Below, in pieces: positions 9,120 through 16,784 of a DNA stretch of 64,000 nt. This stretch comes from Stomatobaculum longum (GTDB taxonomy: Bacteria > Bacillota > Clostridia > Lachnospirales > Lachnospiraceae), in NCBI GenBank assembly GCA_000242235.1, contig JH590863.1, positions 1 to 64,000 of the forward strand, read 5' to 3'. The stretch's first letter is position 1, and every line of letters begins with the position of its first letter. Position numbers and translations under genes: made by a program. Under the pieces are notes generated by a model, which saw nothing but the letters and a program-made list of their open reading frames with translations, was not told where the DNA came from and did not search any database.

Positions 9120-9473
9120 ATGTCAAATTACAAGACCTTGCACCGTCTCTTTGTGCTTCGCATTGCGTTTGAACTGTTGGTTGCGCTGTTGGTTGTAGTA
9201 ACTTTTCTTTCAAAGCGTTATTTTTCACAGTTCGGAATGTTTTTTCTGATTGCTTTGCTGTCTGCAGGGGCGCTTTGGCTGGTTTTCTATTTCATTCAGG
9301 TTCGAACGGACAGAGAACATCTGTTGAATCATAAGCGCCTGCAGGCGTTGCGGGAGACGGATACAGACCTGTATCGTCTGCAGCGCTTTTACCTGACCAG
9401 GGTGATTCCGGCAGAGCGTCTTGTTTTGGGAATTGCAGCGATACTCGGCATTGCGCAGTTTCATATGTCATGA
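9120..9473 (+). CDS. Small membrane protein, member A of a paralogous pair
   Basis: 117 residues with no recognised family. Two hydrophobic helices (about 10-30 and 37-60) are followed by a charged segment rich in Arg, Leu and Gln ('RTDREHLLNHKRLQALRE') and a third short hydrophobic segment near the C-terminus. The arrangement helix-helix-amphipathic-helix is repeated in the next gene, and the charged segments align, so the two are diverged tandem duplicates. The ATG at 9120 follows GGAGGG; the longer frame from 9042 lacks a binding site. Function unknown; a two-subunit membrane complex is possible. Confidence 0.7.
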   Translation: MSNYKTLHRLFVLRIAFELLVALLVVVTFLSKRYFSQFGMFFLIALLSAGALWLVFYFIQVRTDREHLLNHKRLQALRETDTDLYRLQRFYLTRVIPAERLVLGIAAILGIAQFHMS

Positions 9474-9483
9474 GAGGAGTTGT

Positions 9484-9789
9484 ATGGTGCTGGGCGTGCT
9501 GATTATCTCCTTGGCTGTGGCGGAAGTACTCGCGTCAAAGCTGTTGTCAGAGCTGCCGCTTTTGCAAATTGCGGCAGGCTTGGGAATACTCTGGCTCATC
9601 GGTAGCTTACTGATATGCCGTATGGACAGCGAGCGGTTGCTCCGTTCCGAGCGGGCGCAGAAGTTACAGGAGGCGGATGCCGCGTTATACTGTCTGCACC
9701 GCCTTGAAGAGAAGCTGCTTTCGAAGGCGGAATTCGGCATTTTGATGGCTGCCTTGTTGTTTATGCTTGTACGGCAGCGCCTGGGGTGA
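9484..9789 (+). CDS. Small membrane protein, member B of a paralogous pair
   Basis: 101 residues with three predicted hydrophobic segments, around 2-18, 25-44 and 84-98. Between helices 2 and 3 it has 'RMDSERLLRSERAQKLQEAD', which aligns with the equivalent region of the preceding gene (R-x-D-x-E-x-LL, LQ-E-D, LYxLxRL). It is shorter at the N-terminus than its partner. The ATG at 9484 follows GAGAGGAG, 10 bp after the partner's stop, so the two are probably co-translated. No known domain. A strong terminator follows. Confidence 0.7.
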   Translation: MVLGVLIISLAVAEVLASKLLSELPLLQIAAGLGILWLIGSLLICRMDSERLLRSERAQKLQEADAALYCLHRLEEKLLSKAEFGILMAALLFMLVRQRLG

Positions 9790-9813
9790 GCGCACGAACC
9801 GGGAAAACAGAAG

Positions 9814-9854
9814 AAAAAAGAGCTTGTCATCCGGCGGATGACAAGCTCTTTTTC
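9814..9854. terminator. Bidirectional terminator between convergent genes
   Basis: A perfect 18-bp stem AAGAGCTTGTCATCC / GGATGACAAGCTCTT with a GGC loop, flanked by A and T tracts. It serves both the small membrane protein operon and the convergent ECF gene. Confidence 0.92.
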
Positions 9855-9887
9855 GCTTTCATGGCACAGCTTCAGTGAAAAACGCAA

Positions 9888-10511
9888 TCAGCGAATTTCC
9901 TGCTGCGCCGCGAGGAGGCGGGACAGGACTTTCACAATCAGGGTGCTCACGATGCCGCTCACCACGACTTCGATCACGCCCTGCAGGCCGACCAGAAGCA
10001 CAATGAAGGCGAGGGGATTGGTCGCGTGGAGTGCGCTCGCAAGGGCCTGAATCGGCTCGGTTTGATAGAAGAAAAGAACCATGTAGCCCATGAAGAAAAT
10101 CGTGTTCGTGAGGGGCGCTGCAACGGCGCCGATCAGGAAGGAGAGATTTTTCCGCTTGCTCGCGCCGAGCACCAGGCGGAAAATCCAGGCGGTGCAGAGC
10201 CCCACGAGGATGCGCATGGTCACACAGAGCATAAAGGTGTGGAATACACTGAACTGCAGAAGCGCGAGGCCGAGCGGCGAAGTTCCGCTCACGCACTCAT
10301 AAAATGCGGTGATGCCGAAGACAGCGCCGGTCACGGCGCCCGCGAAGGGTCCGAGCAGGATGGCTGCGACCGCAATCGGGACCGTTAAGAAGGACATCGA
10401 CAGCGGGCCGATGGGGACGGAGCCGAGGCCGACTAACTTCATCACGAGTTCAATCGCAACGAGGAGAGCAAGTTGGCTCAGGTAGAGAATACGGTTTTTG
10501 GGTGTATACAT
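9888..10511 (-). CDS. ECF transporter S component (COG4684-like; possibly pantothenate or another vitamin)
   Basis: 207 residues with about six hydrophobic helices. The N-terminal pattern 'LSQLALLVAIELVMKLVGLG', then 'IGPLSMSFLTVPIAVAAILL' and 'GPFAGAVTGAVFGITAFYE', is typical of S components that capture a vitamin or precursor for a shared ECF ATPase module. Substrate cannot be assigned from sequence alone. The start at 10511 is preferred over the longer frame because AAAGGAC lies upstream and MYTPKNR begins the family-like region. It has its own promoter and a leader of about 120 nt that is GC-rich and could be structured. It is the second orphan S component in the window. Confidence 0.82.
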   Translation of the reverse strand: MYTPKNRILYLSQLALLVAIELVMKLVGLGSVPIGPLSMSFLTVPIAVAAILLGPFAGAVTGAVFGITAFYECVSGTSPLGLALLQFSVFHTFMLCVTMRILVGLCTAWIFRLVLGASKRKNLSFLIGAVAAPLTNTIFFMGYMVLFFYQTEPIQALASALHATNPLAFIVLLVGLQGVIEVVVSGIVSTLIVKVLSRLLAAQQEIR

Positions 10512-10642
10512 AGTTGTCCTTTCTGTCGTTCTCTCGGAGATACGACGAAACAAGATGTGCGGACGCTGCCGCGGGTTCCGCTCCGGAGAGCCGCAGTTCC
10601 CTGCTGCCGAAGGTGCGGCGGGAATTGTGCCGAAGCAGGCTT

Positions 10643-10670
10643 ATTATAGCACGAAACGGCAGGCTGAAAA
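10643..10670 (-). promoter_or_regulatory. Promoter for the minus-strand ECF S-component gene
   Basis: On the minus strand: TTTTCA (10670-10665), 16 bp, TATAAT (10648-10643). It is arranged back to back with the promoter of the patatin-like gene. Confidence 0.55.
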
Positions 10671-10680
10671 GACCGGAAGC

Positions 10681-10710
10681 TTGCAAGTCGCAATCGGAAT
10701 TCGCTATAAT
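10681..10710 (+). promoter_or_regulatory. Promoter for the patatin-like gene
   Basis: TTGCAA (10681-10686), 18-bp spacer, TATAAT (10705-10710), 36 bp upstream of the start codon. Confidence 0.7.
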
Positions 10711-10746
10711 GCAGACTGTATGGTTCTTACACGGAAAGGATAGTCT

Positions 10747-11595
10747 ATGAAACGTGGGTTGGTCATGGAAGGCGGCGGCATGCGCGGGCTCTTTACCGCG
10801 GGTGTCACGGATGTCTTCTTGGAAAATAAAATTGTCTTTGAGGGCGCCATCGGCACGTCCGCGGGCGCTGTGTTCGGTTGCAACTATAAGTCCAATCAGC
10901 CGGGGCGCGTGCTCCGCTATAACTTAAAATACGGCGCGGACCCGCGCTACGGCTCGCTCCGATCCCTCTTACTGACAGGCGACTTCTATAACAAGGATTT
11001 TGCCTATCGCGAGGTGCCGTTTGAAAAGTTCCCTTTTGACACGGAGACCTTTCAAAAGAATCCGATGGAGTTCTATGTGGTCTGCACCGATGTGGAGACC
11101 GGGAGGCCCTTTTACTACCGCTGCGAGAAGGGCGATGCCCACGATGTCGAGTACATGCGCGCTTCGGCCTCGATGCCGCTGGTGGCGCGGATTGTCGAGG
11201 TGGACGGGCATAAGCTCTTGGACGGCGGTATCACCGATTCGATACCGCTGAAAAAGATGTTGAGTCTCGGCTATGAGAAAAACGTGGTGATTCTGACACG
11301 CCCCAAGGGCTACCGGAAGGAACGCGGTGCCTCCGGGACCATCGTCGGGGTAGCACTGAAAGGCTATCCGCGCGCCTCCCTTGCGATGAAGATGCGCCAC
11401 CTCACCTACAACCAGAACATACGCTTTGTCGAGGAAGAGGCGGAGCGCGGGCGGGCGCTCTTAATTTACCCCCGGGAGGAGCTCGGCATAAGCCGCATTG
11501 CGAGCGATCCCGGCGAATTGATGCGTGTCTATGAGCTTGGGCGCGGCGCGGGCTTACGTGCGCTGGAGCGAGTCCGTGCCTACCTCGGGGAGTGA
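10747..11595 (+). CDS. Patatin-like phospholipase family protein
   Basis: A 282-residue serine hydrolase of the patatin/RssA group. The oxyanion motif GGGMRG is at 9-14, the nucleophile elbow GTSAG has Ser at about 38, and the catalytic Asp is in DGGITDS near 159, completing the Ser-Asp dyad. Such proteins cleave acyl esters of phospholipids or related lipids in the cytoplasm. The start follows AAAGGA. The last ~30 codons are tandemly duplicated just after the stop codon as a non-coding remnant. No partner gene. Confidence 0.92.
   Translation: MKRGLVMEGGGMRGLFTAGVTDVFLENKIVFEGAIGTSAGAVFGCNYKSNQPGRVLRYNLKYGADPRYGSLRSLLLTGDFYNKDFAYREVPFEKFPFDTETFQKNPMEFYVVCTDVETGRPFYYRCEKGDAHDVEYMRASASMPLVARIVEVDGHKLLDGGITDSIPLKKMLSLGYEKNVVILTRPKGYRKERGASGTIVGVALKGYPRASLAMKMRHLTYNQNIRFVEEEAERGRALLIYPREELGISRIASDPGELMRVYELGRGAGLRALERVRAYLGE
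11491..11580 (+). repeat. 3' end of the patatin gene, first copy of a tandem duplication
   Basis: This segment matches 11614-11703 with an offset of 123 bp. Shared strings include GAGCTTGGGCG and GGCGCGGG. Confidence 0.8.
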
Positions 11596-11613
11596 GAAGA
11601 ACACCATATTCGC

Positions 11614-11703
11614 AGCCGCATAGCGAGCAATCCCGGCGAACGGATGCGCGTCTGTGAGCTTGGGCGTGGCGCGGGTCTACGTGCGCGGGAGCGGCACAGA
11701 CAT
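11614..11703 (+). repeat. Degenerate duplicate of the patatin gene 3' end
   Basis: About 80% similar by eye to 11491-11580, but outside the gene and not translated as part of it. An open frame at 11644 is just this remnant running on and has no ribosome binding site. Confidence 0.8.
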
Positions 11704-11801
11704 CTTATGGGTGTTTCGGCAGAAAAAGAATCGTTGTTGCATCCGCAGCGTGCCTGCAATCGAAGAACGGAAGAAGATCTCGGAAATATGATTTTTCGCC
11801 G

Positions 11802-11815
11802 AGTTATGCTATACT
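11802..11815 (+). promoter_or_regulatory. Extended -10 promoter for the HMA-like gene
   Basis: ATGCTATACT gives a TGn-TATACT extended -10 with TATACT at 11810-11815. No good -35 is visible. The start codon is 70 bp downstream. Confidence 0.5.
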
Positions 11816-11884
11816 TTCCTCTGTGAGTTTTCGCTAAATAAAATAAGCCTTCTCTCGCCGAGAGGAGGATGGAAAGAGGAAAGT

Positions 11885-12355
11885 ATGAAATGTAAGGTGG
11901 TACATGAGACCGGTGGTAGCCTCCGCGTAAAGATTCTGGGACGGCAGCTTTCTTACAAGGAGTACGAGGCTCTGCACGGGCTTCTCGAAAAGACGGAGGG
12001 CGTGCAGCGCATCCGCACTTACTGGGCGACCGGTAGCATTGCGCTGAATTTCCGCGGCGACCGGGAGCGACTGCTCGCGACCATACGCGGGATTTCCGAA
12101 GAGGATCTTGCGGCGGCGGTCGAAGAAAACCGTCGCGCTCTGGCAGAGCTCGGCAAGAAGGAAATCGAGCAGAATACGCCGGTCGACTTTGTCGACTTAA
12201 AGAAGTTAAAGAAGCAGGGCAAGAAGATGAGTTCCCTCTGGAAGCGGCGCTTAAACCGCCGCATTCTCATTGAGGCGGCCGCGGATATGCTACTCCCGGC
12301 GCCGGTTCAGGTGGCGTATCACGCCTACCAGATGCTGGTTTTACAGAGCCTCTGA
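11885..12355 (+). CDS. Stand-alone HMA-like N-terminal domain of a P-type metal ATPase
   Basis: 156 residues. The first ~75 (MKCKVVHETGGSLRVKI...TEGVQRIRTYWATGSIALNF) resemble the ferredoxin-like HMA domain that opens many clostridial heavy-metal P-type ATPases, without a CxxC metal motif. The tail 'LNRRILIEAAADMLLPAPVQ' resembles the linker that precedes the first transmembrane helix in those ATPases. The protein then stops. No ATPase core (DKTGT, TGES, CPC) is in the window. It may be a truncated ATPase or an independent small protein. The start follows GGAAAGAGGAAAG. It ends 5 bp from the convergent decarboxylase gene. Confidence 0.7.
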   Translation: MKCKVVHETGGSLRVKILGRQLSYKEYEALHGLLEKTEGVQRIRTYWATGSIALNFRGDRERLLATIRGISEEDLAAAVEENRRALAELGKKEIEQNTPVDFVDLKKLKKQGKKMSSLWKRRLNRRILIEAAADMLLPAPVQVAYHAYQMLVLQSL

Positions 12356-12359
12356 GTGA

Positions 12360-13742
12360 TTACCGCACGACGGCGACCTCGGTGACGCCGTAGCGAAGAA
12401 AGAGCGGAAGCAAGTCCGCCGAGAGGCGTTCGCCGCTCACTGCGAGCGGAACGGCGGGCGGGCAGGAAACCGTGGGCTGGCCGAGTATGCGCCCCACGGC
12501 CTCCGTGACCGGGACAGTCTCCTGCGGAGACAGCATGGCTTCCCGTATCGTTAAGACACGCGGCAGAGGAATAAGACGAAGAGACGGCTCTTTTGCCGTC
12601 TCTTTTTTTGTCCAGAGAGCGGCTTCCTCGCGGTAGAGGGAGGCGATGCGGAGAAAATCCTCGGGCCGGTTTTCCGGGGTCAACATGAGCACCACGGCGG
12701 AGAGATCCGCGAATTCGACCTCCATCTGATGGGCGCGAAAGAGCGCCGCGACCTCCTCCCCCGAAAGAGCGCCGCTGCCGAGCACAAGTTTCAGCGGCTC
12801 GCTTGCACAGAGTTCCGCACCGAGGGTGCGCAGATAGTAGCTAAGCCCCTCAATGCGGCGTATGCAGGCATAGAGGCGGGCCGGGTAGTTGTCCGCGAGG
12901 TAGGCATTGCAGAGGTCAAGGGACTGTAAAATCAAATACGAGGGACTGGTCGAGGCAAAGAGCTCCATGGTGCGGCGCGCGGACGAACCGACTTCCGCGG
13001 CTGCCTCTGCACTGAAATGGAGGTAGGCGCCACCGGTCAGGACGGGCAGGGTCTTGTGCGCGGAGTCGCAACAGAGATAGGCTTCCTGATCCATGGGGTG
13101 CAGGGGCTCTTCGAGAAAGTGAAGGTAGGCCCCGTGGGCGTTGTCGACGAGGACGGGGACTGCTCCCTTGCCGCAGTGCGCATCGACCGCGCGAACAATG
13201 CCGCGGATGTCTGCGAGAAAGCCGAGGTAGTCGGGGCTCGTCAAAAAGACAGCGAAGGGCGGGCGCGGCAGGGTGCGTAACGCTGCGCATACCGAATCCG
13301 GGCTCGGGTGACAGGAGCAGACGCTGTCCAGCGCTGTGTCATCGGGATAAATCCAGGCAATGTCAAAGTCGAGGAGAGCTGCTGCGTAGAGGAGGCTCTT
13401 ATGCGCGTTTCGCGCGGCGAGGAGGAGCGGGCGTTCGCCCGGGATGCGCGGTGCGCGGGAGAGCGCTAAGGCCAGCATGGTGCGGAGCGCAAGGCTGCTG
13501 CCTTCGGTTGAGTAGAGAGTCAGCGCCGTGCCGAAGAGGGCGGCCGCATTCGCCTCGCTCTCGCCTATGATGCCCGTGGCCTCCGAGAGCACATCCGCGC
13601 CGTGAATCTCCGTGATATCCCGCGCCTCAATGCCGTAGAGCGCCGCGCCGAAGGCGCTCTGTCCCTTGTGACCGGGCATGTGGAGACGGCTTCTCCCGGC
13701 GCGTATGTAATCGCTCACAAAGTCATAAATCGGTGTGTTCAT
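12360..13742 (-). CDS. Orn/Lys/Arg decarboxylase family protein (PLP-dependent, fold type I)
   Basis: 460 residues. The N-terminus 'SRLHMPGHKGQ' is the signature of the small Gram-positive Orn/Lys/Arg decarboxylase group. The PLP-lysine motif SAHKTLPVLTGGAYLH lies near 228-243, and 'VDNAHGAYLHF' carries the PLP-binding Asp. The C-terminal decarboxylase domain has 'ILGQPTVSCPPAVPL' followed by a short tail. Family members decarboxylate arginine, lysine or ornithine for polyamine synthesis; the substrate is not resolved here. The start at 13742 is set by AGGAAGG; the upstream 30-codon extension is not family-like. It is monocistronic. Confidence 0.9.
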   Translation of the reverse strand: MNTPIYDFVSDYIRAGRSRLHMPGHKGQSAFGAALYGIEARDITEIHGADVLSEATGIIGESEANAAALFGTALTLYSTEGSSLALRTMLALALSRAPRIPGERPLLLAARNAHKSLLYAAALLDFDIAWIYPDDTALDSVCSCHPSPDSVCAALRTLPRPPFAVFLTSPDYLGFLADIRGIVRAVDAHCGKGAVPVLVDNAHGAYLHFLEEPLHPMDQEAYLCCDSAHKTLPVLTGGAYLHFSAEAAAEVGSSARRTMELFASTSPSYLILQSLDLCNAYLADNYPARLYACIRRIEGLSYYLRTLGAELCASEPLKLVLGSGALSGEEVAALFRAHQMEVEFADLSAVVLMLTPENRPEDFLRIASLYREEAALWTKKETAKEPSLRLIPLPRVLTIREAMLSPQETVPVTEAVGRILGQPTVSCPPAVPLAVSGERLSADLLPLFLRYGVTEVAVVR

Positions 13743-13917
13743 CGGCGTTTCCTTCCTGCTTCCGTTAGGTATCGGTATCTTGTGTCTGTCCGCTTCAAAA
13801 GAGCCTTCGGTATTCCGAGATGCGTCCAGCAATTTGTGATTTGGAAGCGGCGTATCTGCGTGCCGTCATAGCGCCCGGGGTATCGACCTTCCGTTTGCTT
13901 GCTTCGCGCATTTCGTA

Positions 13918-15306
13918 TCAGGGCTCTTTGATTTCAGCTCCCTGCTGTTTTGATTTTATCTGCGTGTTTGGTATCTCATTTCTCTCGGCAGAGAGCAGCG
14001 CCCCGCCGCGAAGCAAAGCCTTGTCTCCGTAGCGGGCGGAGATTGCGGCCTGCATTTCGCCGAGCTTTCTACGCTTTTCGGCTTGGGCCGCCGCCGCCGC
14101 GGCACGTTTTTCGGTCTCGGCTGCCTCCGCCGCAGCACAAGCTTCTGTTTCCCGCACTTCCGCAGCGCTTGGCAGGGAGAAGAGGGACAGCTGTTGATAT
14201 TGCGGGTCTTCGAGGCGGGCGGCGCCGATCCCGACGAGGCGCAGGGCCTCCCGCTTTGAGAACAGACCGTCCTCGCCCTCCAAAAGGACAGAAAAGAGTT
14301 CGCGGGCGCTCGCCTCGAGCACTTCTTTTTCGTTGCTCGGGACAAGGAGGCGCTGCTGGCGCGTGTGGCGCTGAAAAGAGCTTGTTTTAGCGATAATCAC
14401 GAGCGTCTCGGCGCGAACGTTTGCTTTTTTGAGGCGCGAGGAGAGTTCTTCCGCAAGTTCCGAGAGGAGGGGCGGGAGCTCGGTCGCCGCGTTGCGTTTC
14501 TCGATGTCTGTCGTTGTTGTGCGCTCCACAGAGTGGCTCTTTGCCTGCGGGCGCTCCCGCCGCACGGCGGAGTGGTTGATGCCGCGCGCGCTCTGATAGA
14601 CGGCCTTCCCGGCACTCGGCCCCAGAATGCGCTGTAGGACCTCACAGGGCGTCGCAGCGGCTTCGCCTATCGTGTGAATGCCGAAACGCAGCAATTTTTC
14701 GGCGCTTTGGCCGCCGACTCCGAAGAGGGCGCGTATGGGGAGCGGGTAGAATTTGGCGGAGAGTTCCTCGGGCCAGAGCGTGTGGATTTTATCAGGCTTC
14801 TCAAAATCGCTCGCCATCTTGGCGAGGAGCTTATTTTCGCTGATGCCGACATTGACCGTGAAGCCGAGGGTCTCTCGGATTTCTGTCTGAATGGCCGCCG
14901 CACACGCGCGTATCGCGGCTTCTTCCCGCCTGCGGTCCGAGAAGCGCGCGCTCATATCGAGAAAGGCCTCGTCGATTGAAAACTGCTCCACCGCAGGACT
15001 GTGGCGGTTAAGAATCTCGAGAAAGGCAACGGATTTTCGGCGGTAATAGGAAAAATTCGAAGCGACCAGAACTAAGTTCGGGCAGAGGCGGAGCGCCGCG
15101 CTGACCGGTTCGCCGCTCTTCACACCGAGGCGTTTTGCGGGGATAGAGGCGGCTGTCACGACCCCGCGGCGCGAGGCGACATCGCCCGCAACGGCAGAGG
15201 GTATCGTTCTGAGGTCAATGCTGTCGGGATTTTGTTCAAGCCGCTCGAGTGCGCTCCAGGACAAAAACGCCGAGTTCACGTCAATATGAAAAACGATGCG
15301 GGACAA
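13918..15306 (-). CDS. dinB: Y-family DNA polymerase IV (DinB)
   Basis: 462 residues. The palm carries 'FHIDVNSAFLSW' (first catalytic Asp) and 'FSIDEAFLDMS' (Asp-Glu pair near 113), followed by thumb helix-hairpin-helix and little-finger regions. The C-terminal ~70 residues form an Ala/Glu-rich tail with QQLSLF, a beta-clamp-binding-like motif, near residue 392. It performs translesion synthesis. The start is TTG at 15306, because AAAGGAGGT sits seven bases upstream; the in-frame ATG at 15339 would place that binding site inside the gene. A second, decayed copy of its 5' part lies at 16785-17124. Confidence 0.95.
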   Translation of the reverse strand: MSRIVFHIDVNSAFLSWSALERLEQNPDSIDLRTIPSAVAGDVASRRGVVTAASIPAKRLGVKSGEPVSAALRLCPNLVLVASNFSYYRRKSVAFLEILNRHSPAVEQFSIDEAFLDMSARFSDRRREEAAIRACAAAIQTEIRETLGFTVNVGISENKLLAKMASDFEKPDKIHTLWPEELSAKFYPLPIRALFGVGGQSAEKLLRFGIHTIGEAAATPCEVLQRILGPSAGKAVYQSARGINHSAVRRERPQAKSHSVERTTTTDIEKRNAATELPPLLSELAEELSSRLKKANVRAETLVIIAKTSSFQRHTRQQRLLVPSNEKEVLEASARELFSVLLEGEDGLFSKREALRLVGIGAARLEDPQYQQLSLFSLPSAAEVRETEACAAAEAAETEKRAAAAAAQAEKRRKLGEMQAAISARYGDKALLRGGALLSAERNEIPNTQIKSKQQGAEIKEP

Positions 15307-15666
15307 GCGAGACCTCCTTTCGAAAATTGAAAGACCCATGCGCCCTACTATGTGATGATATCACACTCGAATGCGAACGAATCGAGATGGCCCCCCCAAG
15401 AGTTTTGATGATGCCTGTGTTATGGCCGCGCTCGTAGTTGTCAATGCTGTCTTGCGTGTGATACGCGCGAATCATCCACGGCGAGAACGGTTTACGGACA
15501 ATTGGTGATATTGCTACCGATACATAGCCGAATCATGATCCGTGGTTCGGAAGCGTGTCCGCAATTGCAGTTGTGGGCACCTTATTTTGTTTGTTTTTAT
15601 GTCTCTACGCTAAGCCGCTTCTTCCGGCTGCGCAGCCGGTTCACAGTTGCACATGCATGTGCGGGC
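15307..15666. other. Intergenic region upstream of dinB
   Basis: The 55 bp next to dinB match the region upstream of the decayed dinB copy (17125-17180), so the promoter area was duplicated too. The rest, to the end of the NYN gene, has no convincing gene. A short minus-strand frame (15281-15475) overlaps the dinB leader and has no ribosome binding site. Confidence 0.5.
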
Positions 15667-16368
15667 TCATTGCGGGGACCCATCACGCAAATCTTTGGTG
15701 TCCCCAGCTCTTTCGTGCGGAGCATTTGTCCGTATACCATCAATATGTTCAAAGAGATCCGGCTTTATATCTTTTCTCATGGGATCAAGTATGAAGTCGA
15801 CGCCTTCTCTTCTGGCTTGTTTTGCTGCCGGCACAAAGTCACTGTCTCCGGCAATCAGAATAATTCTGTCGACCTGCTTCTTGAAGGCCACAGAAGAGAT
15901 GTCAACGCCAATCATCATATCGACGCTCTTTTGTTTGATTTCCAATGTGAAGTCGGCTTCTGTCAACTGATCGACAGTCAAAGTGCGGTTCATGAGGCGC
16001 TTTAAGGATTTTTCGCGCAAGGTATAGAAAGCTTGTTCGCTGGCGAGATAACCAAGGCGAAGGGCAAATTTTCGTTGGTGGCGAAGTTCCTGATAGAAAT
16101 CGTTTGACCACTTGAAAGTGTCGCTTTTGCCAAGATCAACGGTGCGCTGTAAAAGAGGATGAAAAATACGGCGTGAAGAAGGCTGTGCGTCGTAATAGAA
16201 AATGCGGTACAAGCTCATACGGTCCGGTTCGCGTCCATTTTTCGCAATGTGCTGCTTGCAATAGTTATAGAGTTCCGCAGCGCGTTGTTCGGGATGCTTT
16301 TCGCCCCAAAAATGATAAGCGCGACGGCGATAGAAAGCCCCGTCAATCATAATGGCTGTTCTGATCAT
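15667..16368 (-). CDS. NYN domain (LabA/DUF88-like) protein, predicted PIN-fold nuclease
   Basis: 233 residues. An N-terminal 'MIRTAIMIDGAFYRRRA' supplies the first acidic residue (D9). Mid-protein 'QKSVDMMIGVDI' near 145 and 'LIAGDSDFVPAAKQAR' near 177 supply the others, forming the acidic PIN-like active site of NYN proteins, which are predicted ribonucleases in bacteria. The last ~30 residues are polar. The ATG follows GAGGAGG. Expression is probably controlled by a leader with a terminator-like hairpin (16398-16450). The gene lies between dinB and a decayed dinB copy, next to degenerate CRISPR-like repeats, and its base composition is less GC-rich than its neighbours, suggesting acquisition. 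Confidence 0.88.
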   Translation of the reverse strand: MIRTAIMIDGAFYRRRAYHFWGEKHPEQRAAELYNYCKQHIAKNGREPDRMSLYRIFYYDAQPSSRRIFHPLLQRTVDLGKSDTFKWSNDFYQELRHQRKFALRLGYLASEQAFYTLREKSLKRLMNRTLTVDQLTEADFTLEIKQKSVDMMIGVDISSVAFKKQVDRIILIAGDSDFVPAAKQARREGVDFILDPMRKDIKPDLFEHIDGIRTNAPHERAGDTKDLRDGSPQ

Positions 16369-16390
16369 AGAATCCTCCTCTTTTTAGACA

Positions 16391-16450
16391 CAAAAAAACA
16401 CCCCTAGGCTCTCCCGGTCCCTGATAATGGGGGGGTACTACTAGGGGTGT
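16391..16450 (-). promoter_or_regulatory. Terminator-like hairpin (attenuator) in the NYN gene leader
   Basis: On the minus strand, ACACCCCTAG (16450-16441) pairs with CTAGGGGTGT (16407-16398), with further C/G pairing inside, and seven Us follow. It lies only 22 bp before the NYN ribosome binding site and downstream of the promoter at 16482-16510, so read-through must be conditional. Confidence 0.7.
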
Positions 16451-16481
16451 ACTTTTATTGCCGAAGTGTATCGGTACCCAC

Positions 16482-16510
16482 ATAGTAGCACGCCTTGAAT
16501 CAGAGGGCAA
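16482..16510 (-). promoter_or_regulatory. Promoter for the NYN gene leader
   Basis: On the minus strand: TTGCCC (16510-16505), 17-bp spacer, TACTAT (16487-16482). It would give a leader of roughly 105 nt that contains the attenuator hairpin. Confidence 0.5.
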
Positions 16511-16539
16511 GAAGTTTACAAAAAGTATACAGAATACCC

Positions 16540-16611
16540 ACCCACCCCCGCGTATGCGGGGAATGCGTAAACTGGGAAAATTAGGATTACCCCTGCGCGT
16601 GCGGGGAGTGC
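16540..16611. CRISPR. Two degenerate CRISPR-like repeats (type I-E style)
   Basis: Two copies of a 27-28 bp element, ending at 16566 and about 16610, share the form ACCCC-CGCGTATGCGGGGA and ACCCC-TGCGCGTGCGGGGA. This matches the CCCCGC...GCGGGG palindromic core of type I-E repeats. They are separated by only about 18 bp, not the usual 32-33, and differ from one another. No cas gene is in the window. Best read as a relic; chance GC palindromes cannot be excluded. Confidence 0.4.
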
Positions 16612-16784
16612 TCTATTTGTCCGAATCCGAAACAAAGTCTATGCTGCCTTTATAGTATAGGCGCTCCCAGTGTCGGTTAGATTAGGCCCCGGCGGTGTCT
16701 TCTGTTTCACCGGCAAGGAAGTGCCGGAACTGCGTAAGGAAAAGAGATCGGGTGGCTTCATCGACGGAAAAGAAAGCTTTTCCG

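Noticed and set aside
11644-11826. Small gene downstream of the patatin gene
   Set aside because: It lies in the duplicated tail of the patatin gene, with no ribosome binding site.
15340-15400. SOS (LexA) box upstream of dinB
   Set aside because: CGAATGCGAACGAATCG does not fit the spaced palindrome CGAAC-N4-GTTCG.
15502-16005. A plus-strand frame of 167 codons opposite the NYN gene
   Set aside because: It overlaps the well-supported NYN gene, has no ribosome binding site and its translation looks like antisense.
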